Shown: in pieces, positions 1 through 11,405 of the stretch | How the letters are laid out: the number at the start of each line of letters is the position of its first letter | Numbering within the stretch: the first letter of the stretch is position 1 | Assembly: GCA_027946555.1 (NCBI GenBank) | Contig: JAPEVC010000069.1 | Coordinates: 62,001 to 126,000, forward strand | Source of the DNA: Gnomoniopsis sp. IMI 355080 | Lineage: Eukaryota; Ascomycota; Sordariomycetes; Diaporthales; Gnomoniaceae | Direction of reading: 5' to 3' | DNA length: 64,000 nt | The notes under the pieces: generated by a model | What the model was told of the DNA's origin: nothing | The model's database searches: none | What the model saw: the letters and a program-made list of their open reading frames with translations, nothing else | Translations under genes and position numbers: made by a program

Positions 1-1758
1 CATCCAGGCGCTCCTCGTCCGGATAGAACACCACGTGCTCACATATTTCTGAGTGTTTAAGCTCCATAGCAAGATCTTTTGTTCCCTGCTTGTAGTACTG
101 AAGACAAAACCGTGCGTTCGGCTGCCCAGTTGCGTCTGAGGAGTCCTTTAGATGATGGGAAAAACTTGGCCTCGAATGTGTAGCCGGACGAGCAACCTCC
201 TCGACTTGCTCCATATTCATTTCCTGGTCACCATGACCCTTAAGAGTAGACTGAACAACGAACCATGTTCTCAAGTCTTTATCACATTCGAACGCGAGAT
301 TGAACTCCACCGCTGTGTCTCCGATATGGTCACAAGCCAGCTCTAAAGTTGCAGAGCTAAATAAAACCTGATGAATATGGTTCTTATTCGGGCAGACTTG
401 GCAGAGTGCTTTACACAGCATCACAGCCACGGCTTTGGTGAGCTCTATATCCTCTGGAATTGACGTAATTCCCAGAGTGTCGTCGTACTGAAGCGGTTGG
501 AGTCTCTGACATTGCTTTTGCAAATCTTCCATCCTTATGGTAAGAAAACCAATGATGTGCATCAGGGCCAGTCGAGGGTTGTCGGTCTTCGGCTTGGTAG
601 TATTACTCTGCCTCCTCTTTACCACTCCACGAGGCTTAGCTGCCGGGCTTGGGACGATGTGTCGGCCGTGCTTGAAATTGCCCGGGTGATTACGAAGTCG
701 TAACGGTAGACTCATCTCGTCCTGTTTCAAAATCAGATCGTCTGACAGCTTGTCGACATCATTTAGCAATTTGTGAATGTGGTCCAGACGGCTGCGTATG
801 TTGTCGATGTCCGCAGGCTGAGGCAGCAAACTGGTGATGGAATCTGGAAGTGATCGTGGGGGTTTGAGAGTCCTCTCTAAGCAGGAAATGAGCTGCCCAT
901 CCTCAACTGTTACGGAAAGCATCGCCTTCTGCGCATGCAGGTCCTTGCGCATGGCGTTAAGTTTCGGGATGCGGCTGTGTCGTCCAAATTTCTCGGGCAA
1001 GGCAACGTAAAAATCGGAGATTTCAGAGATCCTCCTCTTGATGGCATCGATATTCGCTTCCTTTTCCCGAGCCAGACTATCCAGGGTAAGGTCTGGATGA
1101 GCAGAGCTGTTGGCGCTGATCGGACTCGGTAAGCTGGGAGAATTCTGCCCGTCCGACATGTCACCGCCTGACCTTGACCTGGTTACCTTGGGAAGGAGGT
1201 TTTGTTCCGTTAAAAAAGAGCGGTTGTCGTCTGTCATCGGGAGATCGAGACTGGGTCGAGGCGAGCAATTTGAAGTTGTGCCTTGAGCTTGATGTGGTAT
1301 GTTCTGCGCAAAGTTGAACTTAGTTTATTGATAGTTAGCGAATGAGTGATCTATTTCCACGAGGCGTCTCAACAGTTCGTATTTTACAAGGCTTTTGATA
1401 TCGTGCCGAGACACTAGGAGCGTGTCTGCCTCGAAAACTATCTCCAAAGACACCTCCAGGGGAGAATCTCGGGTGACGAAGGTTTACCTACGTTGACATT
1501 AAGTCGGCCCTGCTCTACTTGCCAGTGGCCGTCTCCGACCCTGTTGTCATGAATCCGAAACATTTCTTGACTATAGGTTGCTGCAGTCTGCCGACCAACA
1601 TCGGCATTGAATTGTACAGCGCTGCCGCTCGCTTCATTTCGTGCAGCATGGCTACTGGTCATTGTGTTGGGCACAGTTCTTCCATGCCCAGGGCTCCGTG
1701 AGTCGCCAATGTGGCTGCGATGGCCATGCCTTAGATTTTTCTCAGAAGTGCTAGACAT
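1..1758 (-). CDS. Uncharacterised protein with N-terminal paired Asn-anchored repeats (partial, runs off left edge)
   Basis: Gene runs off the left edge. Exon 1 is 1492-1758 (ATG at 1758). The best intron is 1304-1491: donor GTAGGT, branch GCTAAC, acceptor GCGCAG. Exon 2 is open from 1303 to the window edge in the same phase, so at least 523 residues are visible. Residues 1-89 are Ser/His/Arg-rich and hold two short similar units, beginning NEASGSAVQFN and, 31 residues later, NRVGDGHWQVE. They share Asn, then hydrophobic-Gln-hydrophobic at +7 to +9. The rest has charged helical stretches and a basic linker (KRRQSNTTKPK); the visible end is Cys-rich. No known catalytic domain was recognised. 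Paired units of this kind at an N-terminus beside a HeLo-like gene suggest the signalling partner of an amyloid-templating pair; that is inference. An alternative splice to an exon ending at 1325 would give a short protein. The reading frame is solid; the function is unknown. Confidence 0.6.
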
Positions 1759-2800
1759 TTTGACAAGTCTCTGGAGTCGTTTTTGATACGTCCAACAACG
1801 GGGAATGAATCGTGTGGAGGATGATCAGGGCATTCGTAGAGTGGGATCAGACGGTAAAGTCACTGAGTCCAGTAGAAACAATCCATCATATCCAAAGGGG
1901 TGGAATGAATAGAATAGATAGAGCCACCTGCTTGAACCAACAGGACTGGATGCCCTGCTGGAGAATGAGGCTCTTTTCGAGCTGCTCGATGTACCTACGC
2001 ACTGTGTACCTTCATTTATTCCGCTGGTGCATGATGACTGCGTTATATCCGCCCATTCACATTTCAGGGTGGCACACCTAAAGGCTGCATTGCATCGACC
2101 CTCCCAAACCAAAGCGGAGTTATTGGATTTGAACAGCATTATCTGTCCTGCCCTGTCCCTGAATATCCCGGATGAATATGCGGAACGAGCTTTGCCATGA
2201 TATAGATGCGCGGATCATGGCCATCTTGGGGGTTCCCGTGACATTGAAGATTTGACGACTGTAGTTGTTGGCGGATAGACCCAATCGATCCGCGCCCCGT
2301 TCGAAGCATCTTGCGTTGCATAAGCCGGTCTTGATAACGTTCAATGCCATCCCCTAGTCTGTCCCAATCAGATTCGGAAGGTAATAGGAGGGTGGCTTGG
2401 TGTGGTGGTGAAGGCGTCAGCTCTTCCATACTCGCATGATAGGGATGTGGACTGACTTGCACGTTCAGCCCAGGACATGCCACTTTGACTTCCAAGATGC
2501 TGGGTCATGACGACTCTTGCTTGGAAATTGGTCTGCTTGGATCATACCTAAGGCAATGAGCACCACCTTCACTTCGTGGTGAGCATCTTAGGCTAAAGAA
2601 TGCCCAAGCTGCTCACTTATTCAGATACTCACGATTTGTCGTGAAATATGTAGCCAAAGAAGCCTATAAGAAAGATGCCTTCAATGTACTGAGGTACCTA
2701 GGTAGCCAACTGGAACTGAAGAGACCATCACGATATCTGGACTAAGGTTTTGTCCGAAACAAGCTTTTTTCCATGTCATCTAGATGGGCCCACCTCAATA
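1759..2800. other. Interval with unassigned coding-like fragments
   Basis: No complete gene could be built here. On the plus strand a frame from the ATG at 1805 reads well to 2200, apart from two in-frame TAGs at about 1910 and 1919. These could be removed by a 69-nt intron (GT at 1853, AG at 1921). On the minus strand 2139-2495 is open but lacks an ATG at its upstream end. Either may be a relic. An exact TACCTAGGTA palindrome lies at 2695-2704. Confidence 0.3.
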
Positions 2801-3809
2801 CTAGCCCCGTGGTGCTAAGCGGGCGGCCATAATTTTTTCAAAATCGTCCCGAGAGACTGCGTGGTTGATCATAATGGACGTGTGGAGAGCCTTGTTGTCA
2901 GCAATCACCAGATGATCAACCTCAACAAAGCCCCCAATGCCTATTGGGGCATTCAGCATCAATGCTACATCCTCTGACTCATTCCGCTCTACTCGGCGAG
3001 AAGTCGACCCGGGTAGCAAGGTACTATCACTTCCCATCGACGACCTCTCGCTGTCACTGAGAGAGGCAATGTCTGTATCCTTTAGGTGGACCGTCCCATC
3101 TCCTGTTGCAGAATCAGCAGAAATTACCTCTATCTATTATCGAAGCCAGCGACCAGAGATGGTGGGAATCTGTCAAAAGGTCCAGTCAACATACCTTTGC
3201 GCTGCTTGTGACGAAGCAGCTCCGCGAGCTTCAATCCCTTTCCCTCACCAAAGAGCATCTGAAGTTGACGATTCAACCGCTCTACCAGTTCGCAATTGAC
3301 GACAACAACATCTCCAACGGATCACGTCAGGCCAACGTGAGTTACCTGGATTTTCATGTTGAGGTTTGCTTTGGCGCGGCTCATGTCCGCCATGATCGCG
3401 GCTATGTCATCGATGGTTCTTCTTCCGTTGAAGAACTGGTTGGCATACTGCCTGACCTGCCCTCTATCTTTTGCGTATTCTCGCAAGCATATGCGGAGGC
3501 TTCGTCCATGATCTTCCAATTGCTCCAAATCCTCAATCATGGTCCCGAGTTGTAGGACCGGCTCCAGCTTCACAACCTTCAGTATCTGTCTGATATTCTC
3601 GAGCTCCTGCTCGTGTGTCTGGAGTAGTTTTGACAGATTCTGCTGGCGCTCGCGGGCATCATAAAGCTCTCTCATGGTGCGAATCACGATATCCAATGTT
3701 GAGATGACCGTCGCAACGGCAGAGAAGACATCGATACCAGTAGCCTGTATAGTGCAATTTTGTCAGTATATACACATATCAAAAGCACAAGCCGATGCTT
3801 TCTTACCAT
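2801..3809 (-). pseudogene. HeLo/SesA-like helical cell-death-type protein, interrupted by one in-frame TGA
   Basis: Exons are 3807-3809 (ATG alone, donor GTAAGA), 3195-3744 and 3102-2801, 284 codons before the terminal stop. The N-terminus has a hydrophobic helix (IDVFSAVATVISTLDIVIR), then long amphipathic helices, as in the N-terminal domains of fungal HeLo-like/SesA proteins that act in heterokaryon incompatibility and NLR-linked cell death. The C-terminus carries two units starting NESEDVALMLN and NKALHTSIMIN, 29 residues apart, with Asn, then hydrophobic-Met-hydrophobic-Asn at +7 to +10. An in-frame TGA at 3322-3324 interrupts exon 2 about 143 codons in. The same frame stays coding-like on both sides and no spliceable intron removes it. 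The allele is therefore probably inactive, unless the stop is read through or is a sequencing error. The upstream minus-strand neighbour carries similar units at its N-terminus. The family call rests on helix pattern and layout, not on a database match. Confidence 0.6.
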
Positions 3810-5170
3810 GTTTCGGTATTGAGTATTGATGGCCTAGAGTCTTTTGGTAAAGTTAAGCAGAAGATACTACCCCAGCGTGAATGCTCAGCCGGATGATGCA
3901 GAAAAAAATTATGTAGGGACCGGCCACCTCCTTATATATTTGTTCTCCCTGCCACACTATCTGTGGGGATAGCCATCAAGCCATGAAGGGCCAATGAACT
4001 TTGTAAACCTTGATAGCATCATGCATATGCCGTTGGTCGAACATGAGGCATGAGTCTGGTTTAATGCTCGGGGTTTTGGACGAAGCGACCATGGTCAACG
4101 ACGACGCACGTTCATTTGGATCGAAATAGGGAAGGTCGCTCAGACCGGTCAATATTTGAAAGCAAGATGGTGTTGAGCAGGGTGAGCGTCGCGTTTCGGC
4201 CATGTGTGAATTGCGGTGCTACACACTGTCTGGATCATGGGAATATGTGGCTCGGAATCCGGGATGCTTGTGTCTTTCGACCATTGCTTACCTAGGTTCG
4301 TGAACAAGAGTACCCTCTGTTGACGCGGGCGTTTTACCGCGAAAGGCCGCTCGCTCCTGGAGGAACTCTGCTTCTCCTACGAGACGAATCACTTACGTTC
4401 TTTACATCAGTCCCGTGCCCAAAGTGGATTCCAAATAGTACAAAGAAGAAGTTGTAGAGTCAGGCTTCATGAGCTGAAGTATCAAACGTCTCTCAAGTCA
4501 TGGCTTGAATAGTTCTCGTATATTTCGTAAAGCAAATCGATTTTCTTCAGTCTCTACGAAGTCTTATTTGACCTTGCAACACTTCGACGAGAACAAATAG
4601 AGTAAGCTATGGTTCTGTCGGGTAGAATCGCAGCCTTAGGTGCCTATGTAAGTAGCCAAGGGTTCCGCTAGATAGCAAGATTCAAATCTAAGTGTGTGCT
4701 GCTGCTCACTAGGCTTGATACACCCACCCTGAAGGGTTGAGATTCTAGAATAATAAGCATATCTTAGGCCACAGAAGGCTGAAAAGGACATGTCACATGG
4801 GCCAACGGTGAAGGCAGGCTTGCACAATGCATTTTGTAAAGCGCTAGGTCTTATGACCAACAAGCAAACCAACAAGCTCTTGCTGGTATGACCTCGAGGT
4901 TCGTCATCGAATGGCACAGCGGGATAAGACGGTGAGTGAACCACGTGCTTATTTCCAGCGTTGGGGCTCTACAAAACACGAACGAAACCATACGTTTTAT
5001 ATTGGCCGCCAAGTGCCAATTGATAATGTGTCCAAAGTTCGGTATGTTGCAACAGGTCACCTAGCTTGATTTGTCTGTCATCGGAACGCAAAAGCAGCAT
5101 AACCGCGACAGGAGAAGTGACTCGATATTAGCTGCGCTGGAATCAACGTGAACTCGATTAGTCCTCCAAC
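3810..5170. other. Intergenic, no supported gene
   Basis: Only short frames without family resemblance are present (for example 3976-4203 and 4636-4944 on the minus strand). A variant TACCTAGGTT palindrome lies at 4289-4298. It probably holds the HeLo-like gene's promoter and the 3' flank of the GH31 gene. Confidence 0.5.
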
Positions 5171-7567
5171 TCAGGAGAGCGGCTCAATACTCTCACTCGC
5201 CGTCATATCAAGCTTCCTCCCTTCCTTACTTACAGTAATCTTCCCCTTGAGGAAATCATCGCTCTTTAGCGTGCCATCGCTTCCGACCTCCACCAGCCCA
5301 AGTTGCTTACCCTCACTGTCCACGAGGGCTGCCTTCGAACTTTCAGCTACCTGATAGAGGCACACTTCAATGTCTTTCGCATAGTCGTAGACAGCACCCT
5401 TCACTCCCTCCTTGCCAAGCAGTATGACAGAGTTCTCTCTCACATATAGCGGTAGTGTTCCAAAGCCATGCTTCTCCCTGAACCATCCCGGACCGCTACG
5501 GATCTCGTTCGTGAAGAATGACGTCCATTTGCCCTTTGGAAGGTAGAATTCTACCACACCTCCTTCGTCGAAGATAGGTGCAGCAAGCAAGCTATCACCC
5601 ACCATGAATTGTCTATCCAGATACCAAGACGTTGGGTCGTCGGGAAATTCCAGACACATAGCTCTCAATGACAGCGGAATGCCACCTTCCACAGCTTCCG
5701 TAGCCTGTGCATACAGGTATGGCATCAGCCTATTCTTCAGCGCAGTCCATTTCGCCAGAGTCCGCGAGCAGCCCTCCTCACTCTTGTCGTCATCATCAAT
5801 CGTCCACGGCACGCGGTAGCTGTTGCTCCCGTGAAGCCGGCTGTGGCTACACAGCAACCCAAAGGCCACCCAGCGCTTGTAGATCCACGCGGGTGGGTAT
5901 CCTTCGAACCCTCCAATGTCGACACTCCAGAAGGCAAAGCCACCGAGTCCTAAGCCGAGTCCGCCGCGGACAGATTCGGCCATTGCCTCTGGCGTCGACT
6001 CGCAGTCACCACCCCACTGCAAGGGAAAGCGTTGTGTACCAGCACATGCTGTGCGCGCGAATAGGACAGCCTGTTCGGGACCGTAACGGGCTTGGAGGGC
6101 TTCGTAGACGACCTTATTGTATAGGAAAGCGTAAAAGTTGTGCATCTTCTCCGGATCGACAGAGGAATCGTACCAAGCCACGTCACGGGTTGGAATGCGC
6201 TCCCCAAAGTCCGTTTTGATAGCGTCAACGCCCTTGTCGAAGAGCGTATTGAGACACTTCACGTACCAATCGCACGCAGCTGGGTTTGTAAAATCTACTA
6301 AGCCCATCCCAGCTTGCCATAGATCCCATTGCCACACATCACCGTTCTTGCGCTTCAAGAGATAGCCCTTGTCAGCAGCTTCCCTGAAGGCCTCACCATG
6401 CTGAGCGATATAGGGGTTGATCCAAACGCAGACTTTCTTGACGAGGCCGGACTCCTTCAGACGGCCAATCTGGGCCTTGGGATCAGGAAAGCGCTCGGAG
6501 TCAAAGACAAAGTCTGTCCATTTGAACGCGGGCATCCAGAAGCAGTCATAATGGAAGACGTCGACGGTAATATCTCTCTGCTTCATCCCCTCAAGAAAAG
6601 AGTTCACTGTGGCTTCGTCGTAGTCTGTGGTGAAGCTTGTCGAAAGCCAGAGACCAAAACTCCAGCTAGGGACTTTGCCAGGCTTCCCTGTGAGGATCGA
6701 GTATCTGTACAAGACCTCTTTGGGAGTTTTGCCGTAGATGATATACCACTTTAATCGTTGTCCTTGGATGCTGGTCTGAACACGAGCACATCTCTCACTC
6801 CCGATTTCTAGCTCTACCTTTCCGGAGTGGTCAATGAAGACGCCGTATCCGCGATTGCTCAACCAGAATGAGATGTTCTTATACGCCTGATCGCTAGAGG
6901 TTCCACCGTCTGCGTTCCATAGGGTGACAGCTTGGCCGAGCTTGTTGAAGGCACCAAATCTTTCACCGAGACCGTGAACGGATTCGCCCACGGCTAGAGA
7001 TGTCTGTGTGAAGATGTAGTGCTTGAAGTCCCTCATATCACCCGTCTGAAGTGGGTTGCTAGGGCCTGGGCTGTATGCCAGGCCCACACTTCTATTTTGC
7101 AGGGACGTAAGATGTTTTGAGCCATCAGCAGCGTCAAAGCGGATGTTGAAGGTGTCAGGTTGGATAGTTGCCGCGAGTGAGCCAGACGTCAGTGTCGTGC
7201 CTTTGCTACTTTCTGATATATCGACATTGACATCCGGTTTCCCAGCGGGGTAAAGGTCAAAGTGCGGACCTTTGTTGATTGCCCCATCCCAGTGAGTGGT
7301 CTCAACTGATATGATACCGTCGCTCTGGGCCTCGATTTCCTAATCCAAGGATTAGCTAATTTCTTATATTCATATACGCATCATCTATAGGCTTGTGCAT
7401 ACAATGGTCAACGTGGGTAGGTTCAGACTATCTCCCCGAGACCTGATCTTTCTGGTGGGACAGAGCAAGCTCAACCCTCGGCTTTTCTTTTGGACGTTAT
7501 ACACCTCCTCAGCATATGAGACGCCCATTCCCTCGGCCGTGAGCCACATGCCATCGCGAAACTTCAT
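5171..7567 (-). CDS. GH31 alpha-xylosidase/alpha-glucosidase, cytosolic
   Basis: Exon 1 is 7403-7567 (ATG at 7567). The intron is 7340-7402 (donor GTATGC, branch-like GCTAATC, acceptor TTAG). Exon 2 is 7339-5171, giving 777 aa. The N-terminus MKFRDGMWLTAEGM has no signal peptide and resembles the YicI-type alpha-xylosidase branch. The GH31 nucleophile motif KTDFGE lies near residue 432 and the acid/base motif QWGGDC near residue 500. Family members release alpha-1,6-xylose from xyloglucan oligosaccharides, or glucose from alpha-glucosides; the YicI-like features favour xylose. The gene is divergent from a secreted GH3 enzyme, which fits a xyloglucan-oligosaccharide role: outside beta-glucosidase, inside alpha-xylosidase. 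The exact substrate cannot be fixed by reading. Domain order (N-terminal beta domain, TIM barrel, C-terminal beta domains) and length are complete. Confidence 0.9.
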
Positions 7568-8828
7568 GATCAAGAGTGCAGAAAGGATGTGTGTTGATAC
7601 TACGCAGTCAAACAATAGGCGGTGTATTCAGTATCGTGAGACAATTTCGCATGTTGCGCACGAGAAGAAAGGGAAGAAAGCACAACAGCAGTGGCGATGT
7701 TACGTGAGCCCATCGTGAACGAGTTATGGTCAATGGCTGGCACGGCGAAGCGGCCCGGGAAAAGCACACTTGACCACATACTAAGAACAATACATGCTCA
7801 CTGTGGATTCACAGAAGGCAGATCTTCGGCATATTGACGTCTTGGGCGCATATGGTTTCTGCACGTCGTGACGGTTTGGCTGATGGACCGACAGTGGAGC
7901 GAGTTGATCAGTCGAGCAGATAATATCCGACGGCACTGAACAAGGGAGCCTGCTTGTGTCCAGGGATCGACTTTTAGGGTCTTCCTCCCCGCGATAGTGG
8001 ACAAATTTCGGTCTCCGGAGCAGTATTTCACCGCAAGAAATAGATCAGGCGTAGGCACTGGCTCTGTGGCTGTCGCTAAAGTTAAACCTTCTCCAACAGT
8101 CGGCAGTAGCGCGTTGATCCCCCTCAATTGATTTCCGTCTGCTGTCATCATTTTCCACGAGTCGGAACACGTCTTGCTGCTGTTTTGTATGTACCGTAAT
8201 ACTGGCATTCGATATAATTTCTCCACCCAAGTGCCCTATTACTGTGTCATCCCAATCCCACCATAGTATCCTGCCAGTATTGCAGAACTTGGGCAAGGAG
8301 CCTAAATAATAACCCTGGTCAGCACGTGTAAGCGTGTTGAACGTCTACCTAGGTACATTGATGCACAACCTCTTCCCTGTCTAGCCGCTCAATACCACCC
8401 GTGACCATTGTACAAGGTTCGAGTCAATAGAAGTTTGTAGTAATAATTTCATAGACTAAAGTCTTGGGAGAAAGACTGTCAATAATGTCAATTTCCATAT
8501 TTGTTCCATGAGATTTGACTGGCATCGGTCCGCTCGGGCCGCTGAGGCTCGAGTAAATTTGGATGCTACATTGCAATGACCCTATATTTCTCCAGAGTGC
8601 TAAAGCTGGAGTCTTGGCCCTCCCCCCCTCCAAGAAATACCAGCTTCTAGTCAATTTCATCATGCGAGGACATGGTTTCTCCAATAGTCTGGAGGCTTGA
8701 CGATGAGGTACAGGACATTACGAACACCTTCAATTTTTAAAGGCCAGGTTCGGCTAGTCGGACCCGTGAGGGTGGTAAGGTGACGCTGCAGTGCATCCAT
8801 AGATCCTGAAGAACTAGGGGCCGTGGTT
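7568..8828. promoter_or_regulatory. Divergent upstream region shared by GH31 and GH3 genes
   Basis: About 1.36 kb separates the two start codons. The open frames inside (such as 7798-8226 minus) begin with TTG or GTG and have no recognisable product. A TACCTAGGTA palindrome sits at 8346-8355. No activator site is claimed. Confidence 0.45.
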
Positions 8829-8834
8829 TATATA
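8829..8834 (+). promoter_or_regulatory. TATA-like element of the GH3 gene
   Basis: The hexamer TATATA lies 91 bases before the GH3 ATG, a normal distance for a fungal TATA box. The call rests on position and composition only. Confidence 0.45.
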
Positions 8835-8924
8835 TCAACTATATCACTTTGTCGATGAGTACCGCGAGACTCACGAGAAGGGACTTCTTTCTACCAGCCA
8901 AATCCATCGGCATCCTCTTTCGTT

Positions 8925-11405
8925 ATGGATTTCCTATCCAAATATGCCGTCGCCTTCTCGGCCTTGGTGAATATCGCCATCGCTCAGACCAACAGCAGCA
9001 CACCTGTGTACAAGAACCCGAACGCAACCATCGACGACCGGGTGTCTGACCTCCTTGGCCGCATGACGATTCAGGACAAAGCAGCTCAGCTTGTCCAAGG
9101 TGACATATCAAACTGGCTCAACACTACTGACGGGAGCTTCAACGTCAGTGGTCTTGAATTCAACATGGAATACCGCGCATCGTCCTTTTATGTTGGTTAT
9201 CCCGTAAACTGGACAACTTTGAGCAGCAACATCAAAATCGGCCAGGACTATTTGACGCAAAATACCACCTTGGGAATTCCTGCTTGGGTTCAATCCGAGG
9301 GCATCCATGGCTTCCTGATCCCCAACGCGACCATCTTCAACTCCCCTATTGCTCAAGCCTGTTCGTGGAACCCGGACTTGGTCAGCCAGATGGGCGAGGC
9401 TATTGCACAAGAGGCAGCGGCTCTGGGCGTGGTGAGTGAAAATCATTTCTTCTCTGTACCGAGAATTTCTAAATTTGCCGGGACTTTCCGTGTTGTGCGG
9501 CGTAAATTTTACTAATACTTAGTAGAACAATCTTTTCGCACCGCTTGGCGATCTAGCCCGTGAGTTGAGGTATGGGCGAGTCGAGGAAACTTATGGTGAG
9601 GACAGCTACTTGACTGGCGAAATGGCGTATAGCTACGTCAAGGGTCTGCAGTCCAAAGGTGTTGCTGCGATGGTCAAACATTTCGCTGGGTATGCATCAC
9701 CGGAACAAGGTATCAATACGTCTCCTGTTCACGGAGGAGAGCGTGAGCGTCTAACGACCTACCTTCCTTCTTACAAACGGGCCATCATCGACGGAGGTGC
9801 GGTATCGATAATGAGTGGGTATCATTGCTACGACGGTGTACCTGCGGTAGCAGATCACCACGTCTTGACAGAGATTTTGCGCGACACCTGGGGTTATGAG
9901 TATCTCGTAATGTCAGATGCGGGAGGCACTGACCGAGTGTGCACTGCCTTCGGCATGTGCCAGGCTTCGCCCATTGACTCCGAAGCCGTTGTATCCTTGA
10001 TCCTACCAGCAGGTGGCGACGTGGAAATGGGTGGCGGAAGTTACAATTTCCAAAAGATACCCGAAATGGTAGCAGCTGGATCCCTGAACGAATCTATTGT
10101 CGACACCGCGGTCTCTAGGGTCCTACGTGCCAAATTCCAGATGGGTCTCTTCGAGAAGCCCTTCCTTGGTGTCCCAGAGGACCAGTTCAGCCAGTACATC
10201 AACACGAATGAGACGCAGCAGCTTGCACGTCAGCTCGACATGGAGTCCATCGTCCTACTGGAGAATCATAACGGTGTTCTACCTTTGAGCAAGACAGCCA
10301 ACATCGCGCTCATTGGGCCTATGGCGTCGGGCCTGATGAACTACGGAGACTACGTACCCGAGGCAGCGATGGAGCGTGGTGTCAGACCGCTCGAAGCCAT
10401 TCAAGCAGCAAGCCAGGGTACTGTCACGTACGCTGAGGGCTGCAAACGATGGTCAAGTGACGAGTCTGGCTTCGCTGAAGCCGTGGCGACCGCAGAGGCA
10501 GCAGACGTGGCTGTTGTTGTGGTTGGGACCTGGTCAAGGGATCAGAACGAGCTATGGCAGAATCTGAACGCTACTACGGGCGAGCACATTGACGTCTCTG
10601 ACCTGAAGCTCGTAGGTGCGATGCCAAGTCTTGTGAAGGCTGTCATAGACACAGGCAAACCTACGGTCGTTGTCTTCAGCAGCGGCAAGCCCATCACCGA
10701 GCCGTGGATCAGCAGCAGCGCGAGTGCACTTTTGCAGCAATTCTATCCGTCCGAGCAGGGCGGTAATGCACTTGCTGATGTGCTTTTCGGAGATTACAAC
10801 CCGAGTGGTAGACTGAGTGTTTCATTCCCTTACGACGTTGGGACGACCCCAAATTACTATGACTATCTGAACTCGGCTCGGGCATATCCCAACCCTGGAC
10901 ATATCTATGAGAACGGGACGCTTGTATACGGAACGACCTATGTCTTCCAGGACCCGAGTCCGCTTTACGAGGTACGTTCTATGACGTCCGAGCGACCTTT
11001 CGAATTGAACTGACGAATGAATTCTAGTTTGGTTACGGTCTGTCGTACTCAACCTTTAGCTACTCCGGAGTTACACTATCACAAAGCAGTGCAACAGCAG
11101 ACGACACTGTCACGGTGAGCGTGGACGTTACCAACAACTCGACGGTAGACGGCACCGAAGTCGTCCAAGTGTACATCAAGGATGATATCACCAGCGTGGT
11201 AGTACCCAACAAGCTTCTCAAGGGCTTCGCCAAGGTGCCTATCACTGCTGGTGCAACCGAGACAGTGAGCGTGGATATCAACGTGGCTGATCTGGGTCTC
11301 TGGGATGGGAAACTGAACTACGTCGTTGAGCCGGGCACATTCACGGTGTACGTAGGCAGCTCAAGTGCGGACATACGTGCAAACACTACTTTGACTGTAT
11401 CTTAG
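8925..11405 (+). CDS. Secreted GH3 beta-glucosidase/beta-xylosidase-type enzyme
   Basis: Exons 8925-9431, 9526-10971 and 11028-11405 give 776 aa. Both introns end in TAG, and the first has an ACTAATAC branch point. The N-terminus (MDFLSKYAVAFSALVNIAIA) is a signal peptide, and many NxS/T sites suit an extracellular enzyme. The GH3 N-terminal barrel contains the MVKHFAGY motif and the nucleophile Asp300 in MSDAGGTDR, where many relatives have SDW. The GH3 C-terminal domain follows, then the FGYGLSYS motif and a fibronectin-III-like tail ending VGSSSADIRANTTLTVS. It removes terminal beta-linked glucose or xylose from oligosaccharides; which one is not determined. The divergent GH31 neighbour supports a joint role in plant oligosaccharide use. 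Confidence 0.9.

Noticed and set aside
1438..1758. Short 106-aa gene ending at 1438
   Set aside because: The stop lies within an intron; the splice to 1303 (or 1429) is better supported.
3976..4203. 75-codon minus-strand frame
   Set aside because: No family resemblance, no splice context, short; likely chance.
4636..4944. 102-codon minus-strand frame
   Set aside because: Composition not protein-like, overlapping frames equally open, no homologous features.
7798..8296. Two minus-strand frames between GH31 and GH3
   Set aside because: They begin with GTG or TTG and cannot be joined into a recognisable protein; treated as promoter DNA.
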